Notes under the pieces: generated by a model
What the model was told of the DNA's origin: nothing
The model's input: only the letters and a program-made list of their open reading frames with translations
Databases searched by the model: none
Program-made: the position numbers and the translations under genes
In this document: one piece after another, positions 8,363 to 17,254 of the stretch
Layout: every line of letters starts with the position of its first letter
How positions within the stretch are numbered: position 1 is the stretch's first letter
NCBI GenBank assembly: GCA_011525365.1
Contig: WTGQ01000002.1
Coordinates: forward strand, 2,195,962-2,259,961
Direction of reading: 5' to 3'
Length of the DNA: 64,000 nucleotides
Source of the DNA: Acidobacteriota bacterium
GTDB lineage: Bacteria > Acidobacteriota > Thermoanaerobaculia > Multivoradales > Multivoraceae

Positions 8363-9851
8363 CGAACCGGCCCGCCCCGCGGCCAGCCAGACGGCCGAAC
8401 ACCGCGCCCGCCGTCAGCCCGGAACCGCCCGGGTAGTTGTCATAGAACAGGGCGCCGACGAGTTCGCCCGCCGCGAACAGACGCGGAATCGGCCGGCCAT
8501 CGCCGTCGAGCACCCTGGCGCGCCGATCGATCGAAAGGCCCCCAAACGTGAACGTGATGCCGCAGGTCACGGCGAAGGCCTCGAACGGCGGCTCCTCGAT
8601 CGGATTGGCCCAGTTCGACTTGTCCAGGACGAGACCGCGGGTCGAGCGGCCATCGCGGACGCTGGGGTCGAAAGGCACTTCGCGGCGCACGGCGGCGTTG
8701 AACTCGCCGACCGTTCGCAGGAACGCCTCGGCGTCCACGCCCTCGAGACGCTCGGCGAGTGCCGGCAGCGAGTCGGCTTCGACCCGCGTCGCGTGCCGCT
8801 TCCGGTACTCGTCCCGCAGCAGGTGAGCGACCCGCGCATCGAAAACCTGCCAGGCGAAACGGCCCGGCTGCTCCAGCACCTCGCGGCCGTACCTGGCGTA
8901 TGTGTAGTTCCGAAAGTCCGCACCCTCGTCGAGAAACCGCTTTCCCCTCGCGTTGACAACGATGCCGAGCGGATAGCTGTGCTTCTGGTAGCGATGGCGG
9001 ATCTCGAGATTGCCGACCTCGGGCGCATTCAGATCCCAGGCCACGGCGTGGCAGCCGGACCACTGCCCGGCCCTTCCGGCGCCGGCTTCGAGGGCCATGC
9101 GGATGCCACAGCCTTCGTTGTAACGGCTGCCCCGGACCTTGGCCTTCTCCCAGCCTTCGCCGAGGTAGCGGCGTCGCCAGTCACGATTCGCCTCGAAGCC
9201 GCCGCTGGCGAGGACGACGCTGTCGGCCTCGAGGACGCTACGAACCGACGCCTCCTCGACCTCGACCCCGTACACGGCGCCCTCCTCCAGGCGCAGGCTG
9301 ACCGCCCGGCAGCCGTAGCGCGTCTCGATTCCTGCCCTCTCCGCCGCCCGCTCGAGGGCCGCCACCAGGCCGGGGCCGCCTCCCCGCGCCTGCAGCGTCA
9401 GGCCGCCCCAGAACCGGCGCTTGCCGTTGACTTCGAACGCCTGACCCGCGTAGAGCGGAACGAATTCGACCCCCTGGCCACGCATCCAGCGCAGCGTCCG
9501 GAGGCTCTCCCCCACGAGGGTCTCGACCAGCTCGCGGTCGGCGCGACCGCCACCGGTCCGTTCGAGGTCCTCGACGAATCGCCGCGCCGGATACGTTCCG
9601 AAATCGCTCGCCTCGATTTCCTCCTCGGTCAGGCCGTCGGCCACCTCCCGCAGATCGTCGAGGCCGTCATAGGCAAAGCGCATCGCCGCCATCGTGAAGC
9701 GGCTGTTTCCTCCCCGCTCGGCCCGCGGCGCGCGCTCCAGCACGGTCACGGACGCGCCCTCCTCGCGGGCCGCAAGGGCGGCGCACAAGGCCGCGTTGCC
9801 GGCGCCGACGACGACCACGTGCCGCTTGAGTGCTGCTGCCTCTCCCATCAT
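8355..9851 (-). CDS. FAD-dependent dehydrogenase, tricarballylate dehydrogenase (TcuA)-like
   Basis: A 498-residue flavoprotein of the fumarate reductase/succinate dehydrogenase flavoprotein superfamily, closest in appearance to TcuA, which oxidises tricarballylate to cis-aconitate. The N-terminal dinucleotide motif is VVVGAGNAALCAALAAREEG (about residues 12-31). GGNSRFTMAAMRFAY and the C-terminal TCGITFTFGGL, AAGELVGALFYDNYPGG and SGLTAGAVFG stretches are family-like. No TcuB or transporter is adjacent, so the true substrate may differ. Tandem ATGs at 9851 and 9848 are both possible. First gene of a three-gene minus-strand run. Confidence 0.85.
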   Translation of the reverse strand: MMGEAAALKRHVVVVGAGNAALCAALAAREEGASVTVLERAPRAERGGNSRFTMAAMRFAYDGLDDLREVADGLTEEEIEASDFGTYPARRFVEDLERTGGGRADRELVETLVGESLRTLRWMRGQGVEFVPLYAGQAFEVNGKRRFWGGLTLQARGGGPGLVAALERAAERAGIETRYGCRAVSLRLEEGAVYGVEVEEASVRSVLEADSVVLASGGFEANRDWRRRYLGEGWEKAKVRGSRYNEGCGIRMALEAGAGRAGQWSGCHAVAWDLNAPEVGNLEIRHRYQKHSYPLGIVVNARGKRFLDEGADFRNYTYARYGREVLEQPGRFAWQVFDARVAHLLRDEYRKRHATRVEADSLPALAERLEGVDAEAFLRTVGEFNAAVRREVPFDPSVRDGRSTRGLVLDKSNWANPIEEPPFEAFAVTCGITFTFGGLSIDRRARVLDGDGRPIPRLFAAGELVGALFYDNYPGGSGLTAGAVFGRLAGRGAGRFDA

Positions 9852-9911
9852 CTCGCCACGTCCGGCGCTGAAAGGTAGCGTAGCCGCCCGAAACCCGGGG
9901 AGATACTGGCC

Positions 9912-10718
9912 ATGAACGACTTGAACAGCAAGAACGACAGCGCGCCCGCGGATTCCCGCTTTGCGGGAAAGGTCGCGGTGGTGACCGGCGCCGCCGGCGG
10001 TTTCGGCCGCGCCATCGCACGAAGGCTCGCCGAAGAAGGCGCAGCCGTTGCGCTCGCCGACATCGATTCACGCAAGGGGAAGAGGACCACGGCACAGCTC
10101 GCAAAGCGCGGCGCCAGGGTCCTCTTCGAAACGGTCGACGTCTCGAAGGGTGAGGACGTGCGGCGGCTGATGGAACATACCTGCGGCGCCTTCGGCGGCA
10201 TCGACATCCTCGTCAACAACGCGGGCTACTGCCACCGGGCGAAGCCGCTCTGGAAGCTCGCCGAAGCCGACTACGACCGGGTCTTCGAGGTGAACACGAA
10301 GAGCGTCTACCTGGGCGTAGTGCACGGCGTGCCGCGGCTGCTCGAACGCGGAGGCGGCGTGATCGTGAACACGGCGTCGATCGGCGCCGTCCGTCCGCGA
10401 CCGCTGATCACCGCCTACAACGCGACGAAGGGAGCGGTGATCACGCTGACCCGGGGACTGGCGACCGAACTCGCGCCTCACGGCATCCGCGTCAACGCGG
10501 TCAACCCCGTCGCGGCCGACACCGACTTCATGAAGGGCCCCTCGGGGGGACGGCGGCTGGACGAATCGGGACGCGATGTTCTTCAGAAGACGATCCCGTT
10601 GGGCCGGCTCGCCGAACCGGCCGACGTTGCCGGTGCCGTCGCCTACCTCGCCTCCGAGGACGCCGCCTTTCTCACCGGCGTGTGCCTCGACGTCGATGGA
10701 GGCCGCAGCATCGGGTAG
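9912..10718 (+). CDS. SDR-family oxidoreductase
   Basis: A 268-residue classical short-chain dehydrogenase. The NAD(P) motif TGAAGGFG is near residue 26, NNAG near 100, the catalytic serine in NTASIG, and the YxxxK pair in AYNATKG. The C-terminal PADVAGAVAYLASEDAAF and TGVCLDVDGG stretches are typical of FabG-like and glucose-dehydrogenase-like members. Asp in LADID after beta-2 suggests NAD preference. It stands alone between divergent and convergent neighbours; the substrate is unknown. A GGGGAG at 9896-9901 serves as ribosome binding site. Confidence 0.92.
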   Translation: MNDLNSKNDSAPADSRFAGKVAVVTGAAGGFGRAIARRLAEEGAAVALADIDSRKGKRTTAQLAKRGARVLFETVDVSKGEDVRRLMEHTCGAFGGIDILVNNAGYCHRAKPLWKLAEADYDRVFEVNTKSVYLGVVHGVPRLLERGGGVIVNTASIGAVRPRPLITAYNATKGAVITLTRGLATELAPHGIRVNAVNPVAADTDFMKGPSGGRRLDESGRDVLQKTIPLGRLAEPADVAGAVAYLASEDAAFLTGVCLDVDGGRSIG

Positions 10719-10733
10719 CGCCCGACTGCGCGC

Positions 10734-12023
10734 CTACGGCAGCTCGATCACGCGACCGCCGACCACGGTGCCGGCCGGCGCGCCGCGGAGCTTCCAGCCC
10801 GCGAACGGCGTGTTCCGTGACCTGCTCCGGAAGGTCGCCGGATCGACTTCGACCTCGCGCTCCAAGTCGATCAGCGTCACGTCGCCGGGCGAGCCGGGCG
10901 CGAGGCTGCCCCCGGGCACGCGGAGGATCCGCGCGGGCGCAGTCGACAGCAGGTCGACCAGGCGCGCCAGGTCGACGACGCCCTTCCTCACCAGCCGGTC
11001 CAGGCAGAGGCTGAGCGTCGTCTCGAGCCCGACGATGCCGTTCGGCGAGGCGACGAAGTCGAGTTCCTTCTCGTCCGGATGGTGGGGGGCGTGATCGCTC
11101 GCGATCGCGTCGATCGAACCGTCGGCGAGACCCCCGACCAGGGCCTCGCGGTCAGCGGCGCTTCTGAGCGGCGGGTGCATCTTGAAGTTCGGGTCCAGTC
11201 CCGAGTCGAAGACGTCCTCGTCCGTCAGCAGCAGGTGATGGGCCGAGACCTCGCAGGTGACCCGATGGCCATCGGCCTGGGCGGCCCGGATCAGGTCCAG
11301 GCTGCGCGCGGTCGACATGTGCGCCAGGTGGTAGCGGCCCCCGGTATCGGCGGTCAGGAGCAGATCGCGGGAGACCATGACGTCGTCAGCGGCGCCCGGA
11401 ACTCCCTCGACGCCGAGCCGCGTCGAGAAGCGTCCCTCGTGCATGACGCCGTCGCCCGAGAGTGCAGGTTCCTCGGCGTGCTGGATCACCGGCAGGTCGA
11501 AGTGCCGGGCGTATCGCAGCGCCTGGCGCATCAGGGCGGCGCTCCAGACCGGACGGCCGTCGTCCGAGACCGCGACCGCCCCGGCCCGCCGCTGGGCCCC
11601 GAACTCCGTCAACTCGCGGCCCTCGAGCCCGCGGCTGACCGCCGCGATCGGATACACCCGCGCCCAGCCCGCCCGCTCCGCCTGCTTGAGCATGAACTCG
11701 GTCAGGGACGGATCGTCGTTCACGGGGTCCGTGTTCGGCATGCAGGCGACGGCGGTGAACCCGCCCGCCGCCGCCGCCCGGGTGCCGGTCTCGATCGTCT
11801 CCTTGTACTCCTGGCCCGGCTCCCGCAGGTGGACATGCATGTCGATCAGGCCGGGTACGACCACCAACCCCGCGGCGTCGAGCTCAACCACACCGTCGGG
11901 AGGGTCGATGGCGGGGCCACATACCGCCACCCTGCCGCCCTCGATCAGGACGTCCGCCGGACCGTCGTGTTCCTGCGTCGGATCGACAACCCGGCCCCCG
12001 CGAATCACCAGCGATCCGCTCAC
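10734..12023 (-). CDS. pyrC: dihydroorotase
   Basis: A 429-residue class I dihydroorotase that catalyses the cyclisation of carbamoyl-aspartate in pyrimidine synthesis. Metal-binding signature [10 protein letters not shown] lies at residues 61-70. The later [17 protein letters not shown] and ASDHAPHH motifs supply the remaining metal and catalytic residues. The start is GTG at 12023, overlapping the pyrB stop by 4 bp (GTGA); the open frame extends further upstream but only inside pyrB. Third gene of pyrR-pyrB-pyrC. Only 15 bp separate its stop from the convergent SDR gene. Confidence 0.95.
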   Translation of the reverse strand: MSGSLVIRGGRVVDPTQEHDGPADVLIEGGRVAVCGPAIDPPDGVVELDAAGLVVVPGLIDMHVHLREPGQEYKETIETGTRAAAAGGFTAVACMPNTDPVNDDPSLTEFMLKQAERAGWARVYPIAAVSRGLEGRELTEFGAQRRAGAVAVSDDGRPVWSAALMRQALRYARHFDLPVIQHAEEPALSGDGVMHEGRFSTRLGVEGVPGAADDVMVSRDLLLTADTGGRYHLAHMSTARSLDLIRAAQADGHRVTCEVSAHHLLLTDEDVFDSGLDPNFKMHPPLRSAADREALVGGLADGSIDAIASDHAPHHPDEKELDFVASPNGIVGLETTLSLCLDRLVRKGVVDLARLVDLLSTAPARILRVPGGSLAPGSPGDVTLIDLEREVEVDPATFRSRSRNTPFAGWKLRGAPAGTVVGGRVIELP

Positions 12024-12973
12024 GGCATGGTCCCGTCCGCTCCGCTCTTCGCGCCGGCCAGCAGGTAGAGCACCGCCATCCGCACCGCAACGCCGTTCGC
12101 CACCTGCTCGAGGATCACCGACCAGGGTCCGTCGGCGACCTCGCTGGCGATCTCGATGCCGCGGTTGATCGGTCCCGGATGCATGATGATCGCGTCGTCC
12201 TGTGCGCCCCGCAGGCGCTCGGCGGTGAGTCCGAAGAACTCGAAGTACTCCCGTTCGGAGGGAAAGGAGGCCCGCGCCTGACGCTCCAGTTGCACCCGCA
12301 GCATCATCACGACGTCGGCGGCCTCGATCGCCTCCTCCAGCGAGTAGGCGACCCTGGCGCCGAGCGACTCCGGCTCTTCCGGCATCATCGTGCGGGGACC
12401 GGCGACCGTGACGTCGGCGCCCAGTTTGGTCAGGCACAGAACGTTCGAGCGCACGACCCGGCTGTGGGCCACATCGCCGACGATGGCGATCTTCAGGCCC
12501 TCCACGCGACCCTTTCGGCGGCGGATCGTGAAGGCGTCGAGCAGCGCCTGGGTGGGATGCTCGTGAGCGCCGTCGCCGGCGTTGATCACCCCGGCCGCGA
12601 TGCGTTCCGCCAGCGCGTGCGGCACCCGCGGATGGGCGTGCCGGATGACGACGAGATCCGGCGCCATCGCCTCCAGGTTGCGGGCCGTGTCCAGCAGCGT
12701 TTCGCCCTTGGACAGGGACGAGGAGGAAGTCGAGAAGTTGATGTTGTCCGCCGAGAGCCGCTTCTCGGCGATCTCGAAACTGGAACTCGTGCGGGTCGAC
12801 GCTTCGAAGAACAGGTTGATGACCGTCTTGCCCCGCAGCGTCGGCACTTTCTTGATCGGTCGCGCCGCGACCTCGACGAAGGACTCCGCCGTGTCGAGAA
12901 CGTGGAGGATCTCGGCCGTGGACAACTCGGCGACCCCAAGCAGGTCGCCTCGCTGCCAGACCGGTTCGCTCAC
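12020..12973 (-). CDS. pyrB: aspartate carbamoyltransferase catalytic subunit
   Basis: A 317-residue aspartate transcarbamylase that condenses aspartate and carbamoyl phosphate. The carbamoyl phosphate loop STRTSSSFE begins at residue 59. [12 protein letters not shown] (about 139-150), [10 protein letters not shown] and MHPGPINRG are also characteristic. No PyrI regulatory chain is encoded here, so control may come through the PyrR gene next door. It overlaps pyrR by 4 bp and pyrC by 4 bp. Confidence 0.97.
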   Translation of the reverse strand: MSEPVWQRGDLLGVAELSTAEILHVLDTAESFVEVAARPIKKVPTLRGKTVINLFFEASTRTSSSFEIAEKRLSADNINFSTSSSSLSKGETLLDTARNLEAMAPDLVVIRHAHPRVPHALAERIAAGVINAGDGAHEHPTQALLDAFTIRRRKGRVEGLKIAIVGDVAHSRVVRSNVLCLTKLGADVTVAGPRTMMPEEPESLGARVAYSLEEAIEAADVVMMLRVQLERQARASFPSEREYFEFFGLTAERLRGAQDDAIIMHPGPINRGIEIASEVADGPWSVILEQVANGVAVRMAVLYLLAGAKSGADGTMP

Positions 12974-13527
12974 CCCTCGCGCTCGAGCAACTCGACCATC
13001 TCCTTGCCGCCGTCGGTGGCGCCGTAGGAGACCTTGATCACCTCGGTGTCGGTCGTCTGCACGTGTTCGCCAACGCAGTCCGCGTGGATCGGCAATTCCC
13101 GGTGGCCACGGTCGATGAGCACCGCCAAACGGATCGCCCGCGGCCGGCCATAGTCCATGATCAGCGCGTCCATCGCCGCCCGGATCGTGCGGCCGCTGTA
13201 GAGAACGTCGTCGCAGAGCACGACGATCCGGTCGTCGATAGGAACGGGCATCACGCTCTCCTTGACCACGGGCTGCGGCGCGATCGTCGAGAGATCGTCC
13301 CGGTAGAGCGTGATGTCAAGCACGCCGACCGGCACGGCGACGGCTTCCGTGCGCTTGATCTCGGCGGCAATGAAGTCGGCCAGGGGCACGCCGCGGGTGC
13401 GCACGCCGACCAGCATCAGGGAGTCGGTGCCCCCCGCTCGCTCGACTACCTCCAACGCCATTCGCCGCATCATCCGCGCCATCTGCGGCGCGTCGAACAG
13501 CATCCTCTTGACCGTCAGCGCACTCAC
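12970..13527 (-). CDS. pyrR: PyrR bifunctional pyrimidine regulator / uracil phosphoribosyltransferase
   Basis: A 185-residue PyrR-family protein with the PRPP-binding motif [13 protein letters not shown] at residues 102-114. It converts uracil and PRPP to UMP, and in many bacteria binds pyr mRNA to repress expression. GTG at 13527 is the start. It leads the pyrR-pyrB-pyrC operon through a 4-bp overlap. The 155-bp gap upstream, shared with smc, shows no recognisable PyrR anti-antiterminator sequence or terminator. A TAnnnT (TACGCT, minus strand 13542-13537) lies 9 nt before the start, so the leader may be too short for classical attenuation. Confidence 0.93.
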   Translation of the reverse strand: MSALTVKRMLFDAPQMARMMRRMALEVVERAGGTDSLMLVGVRTRGVPLADFIAAEIKRTEAVAVPVGVLDITLYRDDLSTIAPQPVVKESVMPVPIDDRIVVLCDDVLYSGRTIRAAMDALIMDYGRPRAIRLAVLIDRGHRELPIHADCVGEHVQTTDTEVIKVSYGATDGGKEMVELLEREG

Positions 13528-13585
13528 CGCCGCGGCAGCGTATCAGCGGCTCGGCGGCGACGCCACATGTTGTGGACGCGAACCC

Positions 13586-13606
13586 GTGCCGGCACAACCA
13601 CTTGTG
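13586..13606. promoter_or_regulatory. overlapping palindromes in the pyrR-smc divergent gap
   Basis: GTGCCGGCAC (13586-13595) is a perfect 10-bp palindrome. The adjacent CACAA-CCAC-TTGTG (13593-13606) is a 5-bp inverted repeat with a 4-base centre. An imperfect CCACATGTTGTGG sits at 13563-13575. They lie between the two divergent starts and overlap the candidate smc -35. They could be operator sites, but short palindromes are common in GC-rich DNA. Confidence 0.25.
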
Positions 13607-13631
13607 ACTTATGCATGAACCCTGTTATGTT
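13602..13631 (+). promoter_or_regulatory. candidate smc promoter
   Basis: TTGTGA (13602-13607) and TATGTT (13626-13631) are spaced by 18 nt, each with four of six matches to the sigma70 consensus. Transcription would begin near 13638, downstream of the longest possible smc start (13611). This supports the internal ATG at 13683. Confidence 0.35.
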
Positions 13632-13682
13632 TCCCAAAGCTCAACCAGCCAGTCCCAGCCACACGCCGCCGCCACACGCACG

Positions 13683-16600
13683 ATGCTCAAACTCGAGAGC
13701 CTTGAAGTCAACGGCTTCAAGACCTTCGTCGACCCGGTAACGAGCCGGTTCGCCCGCGGTATCACGGCGATCGTCGGACCGAACGGCTGCGGCAAGAGCA
13801 ACCTGGCGGAGGCCATCACCTGGGTGCTCGGCGAGCAGAGCCCGAAGTCGCTCCGCGGCAGTTCCATGGAGGAAGTCATATTCAACGGGAGCGGCCAGCG
13901 CAAGCCCCTGGGGATGGCCGAGGTCAGCCTCACCTTCCTCACCGACGGCAGCGTCGAAAACGACGAGGACGGCCGCATCACGATCGGGCGGCGGATCTTC
14001 CGCGGCGGCGAGGGCCAGTACCGCCTGAACGACCGGGTGGCCCGGCTCAAGGACATCCGCGACATCCTGATGGACACGGGCCTGGGCATCCGCGCCTACT
14101 CGGTGATCGAGCAGGGCCGCATCGGGATGATCCTCTCCGGCAAGCCCCAGGAACGCCGCAAGCTGATCGAGGAGGCGGCCGGGATCACCCGCTACAAGAA
14201 CCGCAAGCGGCTCGCCAGCCTGAAGCTCGAGGACGCGACCGCCGATCTGCTCCGGCTCGACGACATCATCTCCGAGGTCGAGCGCCGTCTTCGCTCCCTC
14301 AAGCGGCAGGCGAGCGCCGCCCGGCTCCACAAGAAACGCCGGGACGCCTACCGTGAGCTGCTCGATGCCGTGCTCCTGGCGCGTTGGGCGGAGCTCCAGG
14401 GCGAACTCGAGGAGCTCGGGTCGGCTCTGGCACGGGAGGCCGACCGTGAGGCGGAGCTCCTGGCCGAGATCGCCCGCGGCAACGCGGCACTCGCCGAATC
14501 CCGGCAGGCCATCGACGCCCGCACCGAAGAGGCCGTCCGTTCGCACGAACGTCAGGCCACCCTGCTGGCGACGATCGAGGGGCGGAGCGAACTGATCAAG
14601 GGCGCCGGCGCCACCCGAGCGGAGATCGCCGAGCGGCTCGAGGCAGGCGCCCGCGATGCGAAGACGCGGCGCCGCGAACTGTCAACGGCCGAAGAGGCGC
14701 TCGCCGTCCTCGCCGGACGCCGGCAGATGTTCCTCTCGGAGCGCGAAGAGGCGCTGGCGAAGGTCCACGAGGACCGCCGGCGAATCGACGAGGCCGATAC
14801 CGCGATCGAGGATGCGCGCAGGCAACACCGGGATCTGCTAGAGGAACAGGCGGCCTCGCGGGTCAGGATCGACGAGTTGCGAAGCAGCCTGGTCGCCGAG
14901 CGCATCGTCAGCGAGAAGGCCGTCGACCGCCGCGACCGCGCCGAGAAAACCCTGGTGCGCAGCCAGGAGGCACTCCGCTCGATCGATGTCGACGTCAAGG
15001 GCGTCGCCGCCAAGATAGAGACGCTGGATGTCGCCCTGACGACCGAGACCCACGCCGCCCAGCAGGCGGCCGCGGCCCTTGAAGCGAGCCGGGACCGGCG
15101 GCAAGCCGCCCAGGCCGAACTGGAAACTCGCCGCGAGGAGTTGGTCGAAGCCCAGAAGCGCGCGGCCGTTCTCCGGGAGCTCGGTCGGCGAGACGAGGAA
15201 CTGCGGGCCGGAATCCGGGACGCGCTGATCGAGCTGGAACTCTCGGAGCCCCGCTTCCTCGGCGACGAAGTGAACGTTCCAGCGGGCTGGGAAGACAGCC
15301 TGGACCTCTTCCTCGGTCCGCTGCGCAATGCGATCCTGGCCCCCGGCGACGAAGACGCGGTCGCCATTGCCCGGGCACTCGCCGGTTTCGACCACCAGGT
15401 CACGCTTCTCCGGCCGGCTGATTCTCCGCAGCCCTTTCCGGAACTCGGGAAACTCGATGATCCGGACATCGTCAGCGACGTGTGGACCGCGGCGGGTCTC
15501 CCCGAGGAGCTGCGCACCTCGCTCCAGCCCGGCTGGCTCGTGGAGAGCCCCGAGGCGGCGGAACGTCTAGCGGCGGACAACCCGCTCGTCGCCTTCCTGT
15601 GCCGCGACCGGCTCTGGATCGAGGCCGGCCGCGTCACCGTCCGCGGCGACGGCGCGGCGCCCGGCGCCCTGGGCCGCCAGCGCGAACTCGACGACCTCGT
15701 TCGACGGTCGAACGAACTCGAGGAACGCTGCGCGGCACTGAGTCGGGACATCGATGCCGCCGCCGAGAGCGTCCGCGACGCCGCTCTGGAGGGTCGACGG
15801 ATCGAGCAGGCCGCGGCGGAGCTACGGGAGCAACTGGCCGTCGCCAAGGCCCGCCTCCAGGACATCACGGAGCGGCGTACCGTGCAGGCCCGCGAGAACG
15901 CCGCGGCCGAGACCGAACGCGACGAACTGATCCGCGGGATCGCCGAGACGGAGAGCCGGCAGGCCCGGATCCAGGCCGAGATCGAGGCCCGGGAGACGGT
16001 TCACCGCAGTCTGGAACGGGCAGTGCAGGATGCGGCCGCCGCCGTCGAACGGGCCCGGGAAGAACGCGAGGAGCACGTCACCGCGGGCGCCGGCCGCCAG
16101 GGCCAACTCGAACTGATCGAGGAGCGCTCCGCCACCGAGCGGAACGAAACCGAGCGACTCGAGGGTCGAATCGCGAGTCTGCGCGAGGCCGACGAGGAGT
16201 GGCTGGCGGAGCAGGAGCGGCTGCGCGGCCGTCTCATCGAGCTCGAGGACGCATCCACCCAGGCGAAGCGGGAACGCGATGACGCACTGGCCGAGCAGAC
16301 AAGCGCCAGAGACGAAGCGACTGGCGCCCGGGAGGCTCTCGAGACGGAGCGGGATCGCGGACGCGAGCTGGATGCCCGAATGCGCGACCTCGGCGCCCGG
16401 CGCGACGAGCTGCGTGACCGGATCGAGGACCTGCGAGTGCGGCAGGCGAGCCTGCGTCAGGACGCTGAACACCTGGAACGGGAGTACCGCGAAGAGTTCC
16501 GGCGGGAACTTGCCGCGCAGGAGACACCGGCGTCGCCCGGCGGCGAAGCCTCCGACCTCGAAACCATGACCGAGGAGCTCGAAGACCGGCGCACCCGGCT

Positions 16601-17234
16601 GGAGCGGATGGGGCCGGTCAACGTGCTGGCGGCCGACGAGTACGACGAGCAGCAGGAACGCCACACGTTCCTGGCCGGACAGCGCGCCGACGTGGCGTCC
16701 TCGGTCGAGAGCCTGAAGCGCACGATCCGCGACATCGACAGGACCTCCTCCGAACGCTTCGTCTCCACCTTCAGCGAGGTCAACGAGAACTTCGGGCGGA
16801 CCTTCACGGAACTCTTCCGCGGCGGCGACGCGGAAATGCGCCTGATGGACGAGGAGGATCCGCTGGACTGCGGCATCGAGATCACCGCCCGGCCGCCTGG
16901 CAAGCGGGCCCAGAACATCATGCTGCTCTCAGGGGGAGAGAAGGCCCTGGCGGCGATCGCCCTGCTCTTCGCCCTCTTCCAGACCAAACCATCCCCGTTC
17001 TGCATCCTCGACGAGGTCGACGCGCCGCTCGACGACGCGAACATCCTTCGCTTCGTCGACATGCTCGAGCGGATGTCGCAGGAGACCCAGTTCCTCGTCA
17101 TCACTCACAACAAGCTCACGATGCAGGTCGCGAGCACGCTCTACGGGGTCACGATGGAGGAACGCGGCGTCTCGAAGATCGTCGGCGTCGATGTCGACGA
17201 GATGCATCCCGAGCGCCAGTTGGCCACCGCCTGA
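13683..17234 (+). CDS. smc: chromosome segregation protein SMC
   Basis: A 1183-residue SMC ATPase that forms a condensin ring with ScpA/ScpB. ATP-binding Walker A GPNGCGKSN starts at residue 32 and the head region extends to about 170. Two long coiled-coil arms rich in Glu, Arg and Ala flank a hinge at about 525-670. The ABC signature LLSGGEKALAAIA is near 1080 and Walker B CILDEVDAPLDDAN near 1108. ATG at 13683 is chosen because the protein then begins directly with the family's first beta strand (MLKLESLEVNGFKTF); the frame is open to 13611, but that extension lies before the predicted transcription start. No scpAB nearby. Confidence 0.97.
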   Translation: MLKLESLEVNGFKTFVDPVTSRFARGITAIVGPNGCGKSNLAEAITWVLGEQSPKSLRGSSMEEVIFNGSGQRKPLGMAEVSLTFLTDGSVENDEDGRITIGRRIFRGGEGQYRLNDRVARLKDIRDILMDTGLGIRAYSVIEQGRIGMILSGKPQERRKLIEEAAGITRYKNRKRLASLKLEDATADLLRLDDIISEVERRLRSLKRQASAARLHKKRRDAYRELLDAVLLARWAELQGELEELGSALAREADREAELLAEIARGNAALAESRQAIDARTEEAVRSHERQATLLATIEGRSELIKGAGATRAEIAERLEAGARDAKTRRRELSTAEEALAVLAGRRQMFLSEREEALAKVHEDRRRIDEADTAIEDARRQHRDLLEEQAASRVRIDELRSSLVAERIVSEKAVDRRDRAEKTLVRSQEALRSIDVDVKGVAAKIETLDVALTTETHAAQQAAAALEASRDRRQAAQAELETRREELVEAQKRAAVLRELGRRDEELRAGIRDALIELELSEPRFLGDEVNVPAGWEDSLDLFLGPLRNAILAPGDEDAVAIARALAGFDHQVTLLRPADSPQPFPELGKLDDPDIVSDVWTAAGLPEELRTSLQPGWLVESPEAAERLAADNPLVAFLCRDRLWIEAGRVTVRGDGAAPGALGRQRELDDLVRRSNELEERCAALSRDIDAAAESVRDAALEGRRIEQAAAELREQLAVAKARLQDITERRTVQARENAAAETERDELIRGIAETESRQARIQAEIEARETVHRSLERAVQDAAAAVERAREEREEHVTAGAGRQGQLELIEERSATERNETERLEGRIASLREADEEWLAEQERLRGRLIELEDASTQAKRERDDALAEQTSARDEATGAREALETERDRGRELDARMRDLGARRDELRDRIEDLRVRQASLRQDAEHLEREYREEFRRELAAQETPASPGGEASDLETMTEELEDRRTRLERMGPVNVLAADEYDEQQERHTFLAGQRADVASSVESLKRTIRDIDRTSSERFVSTFSEVNENFGRTFTELFRGGDAEMRLMDEEDPLDCGIEITARPPGKRAQNIMLLSGGEKALAAIALLFALFQTKPSPFCILDEVDAPLDDANILRFVDMLERMSQETQFLVITHNKLTMQVASTLYGVTMEERGVSKIVGVDVDEMHPERQLATA

Positions 17235-17241
17235 GTGCTGG

Positions 17242-17247
17242 TAACCT
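17242..17247 (+). promoter_or_regulatory. candidate -10 box close to the 17255 start
   Basis: TAACCT fits TAnnnT and ends seven bases before the ATG at 17255, which would give a leaderless transcript. No Shine-Dalgarno is visible in the 20-bp gap after smc. Confidence 0.3.
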
Positions 17248-17254
17248 GAACGCG

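Noticed and set aside
13611-13682. SMC start at 13611
   Set aside because: The extra 24 residues lack family similarity and would lie upstream of the candidate transcription start; ATG 13683 begins exactly at the conserved N-terminus.
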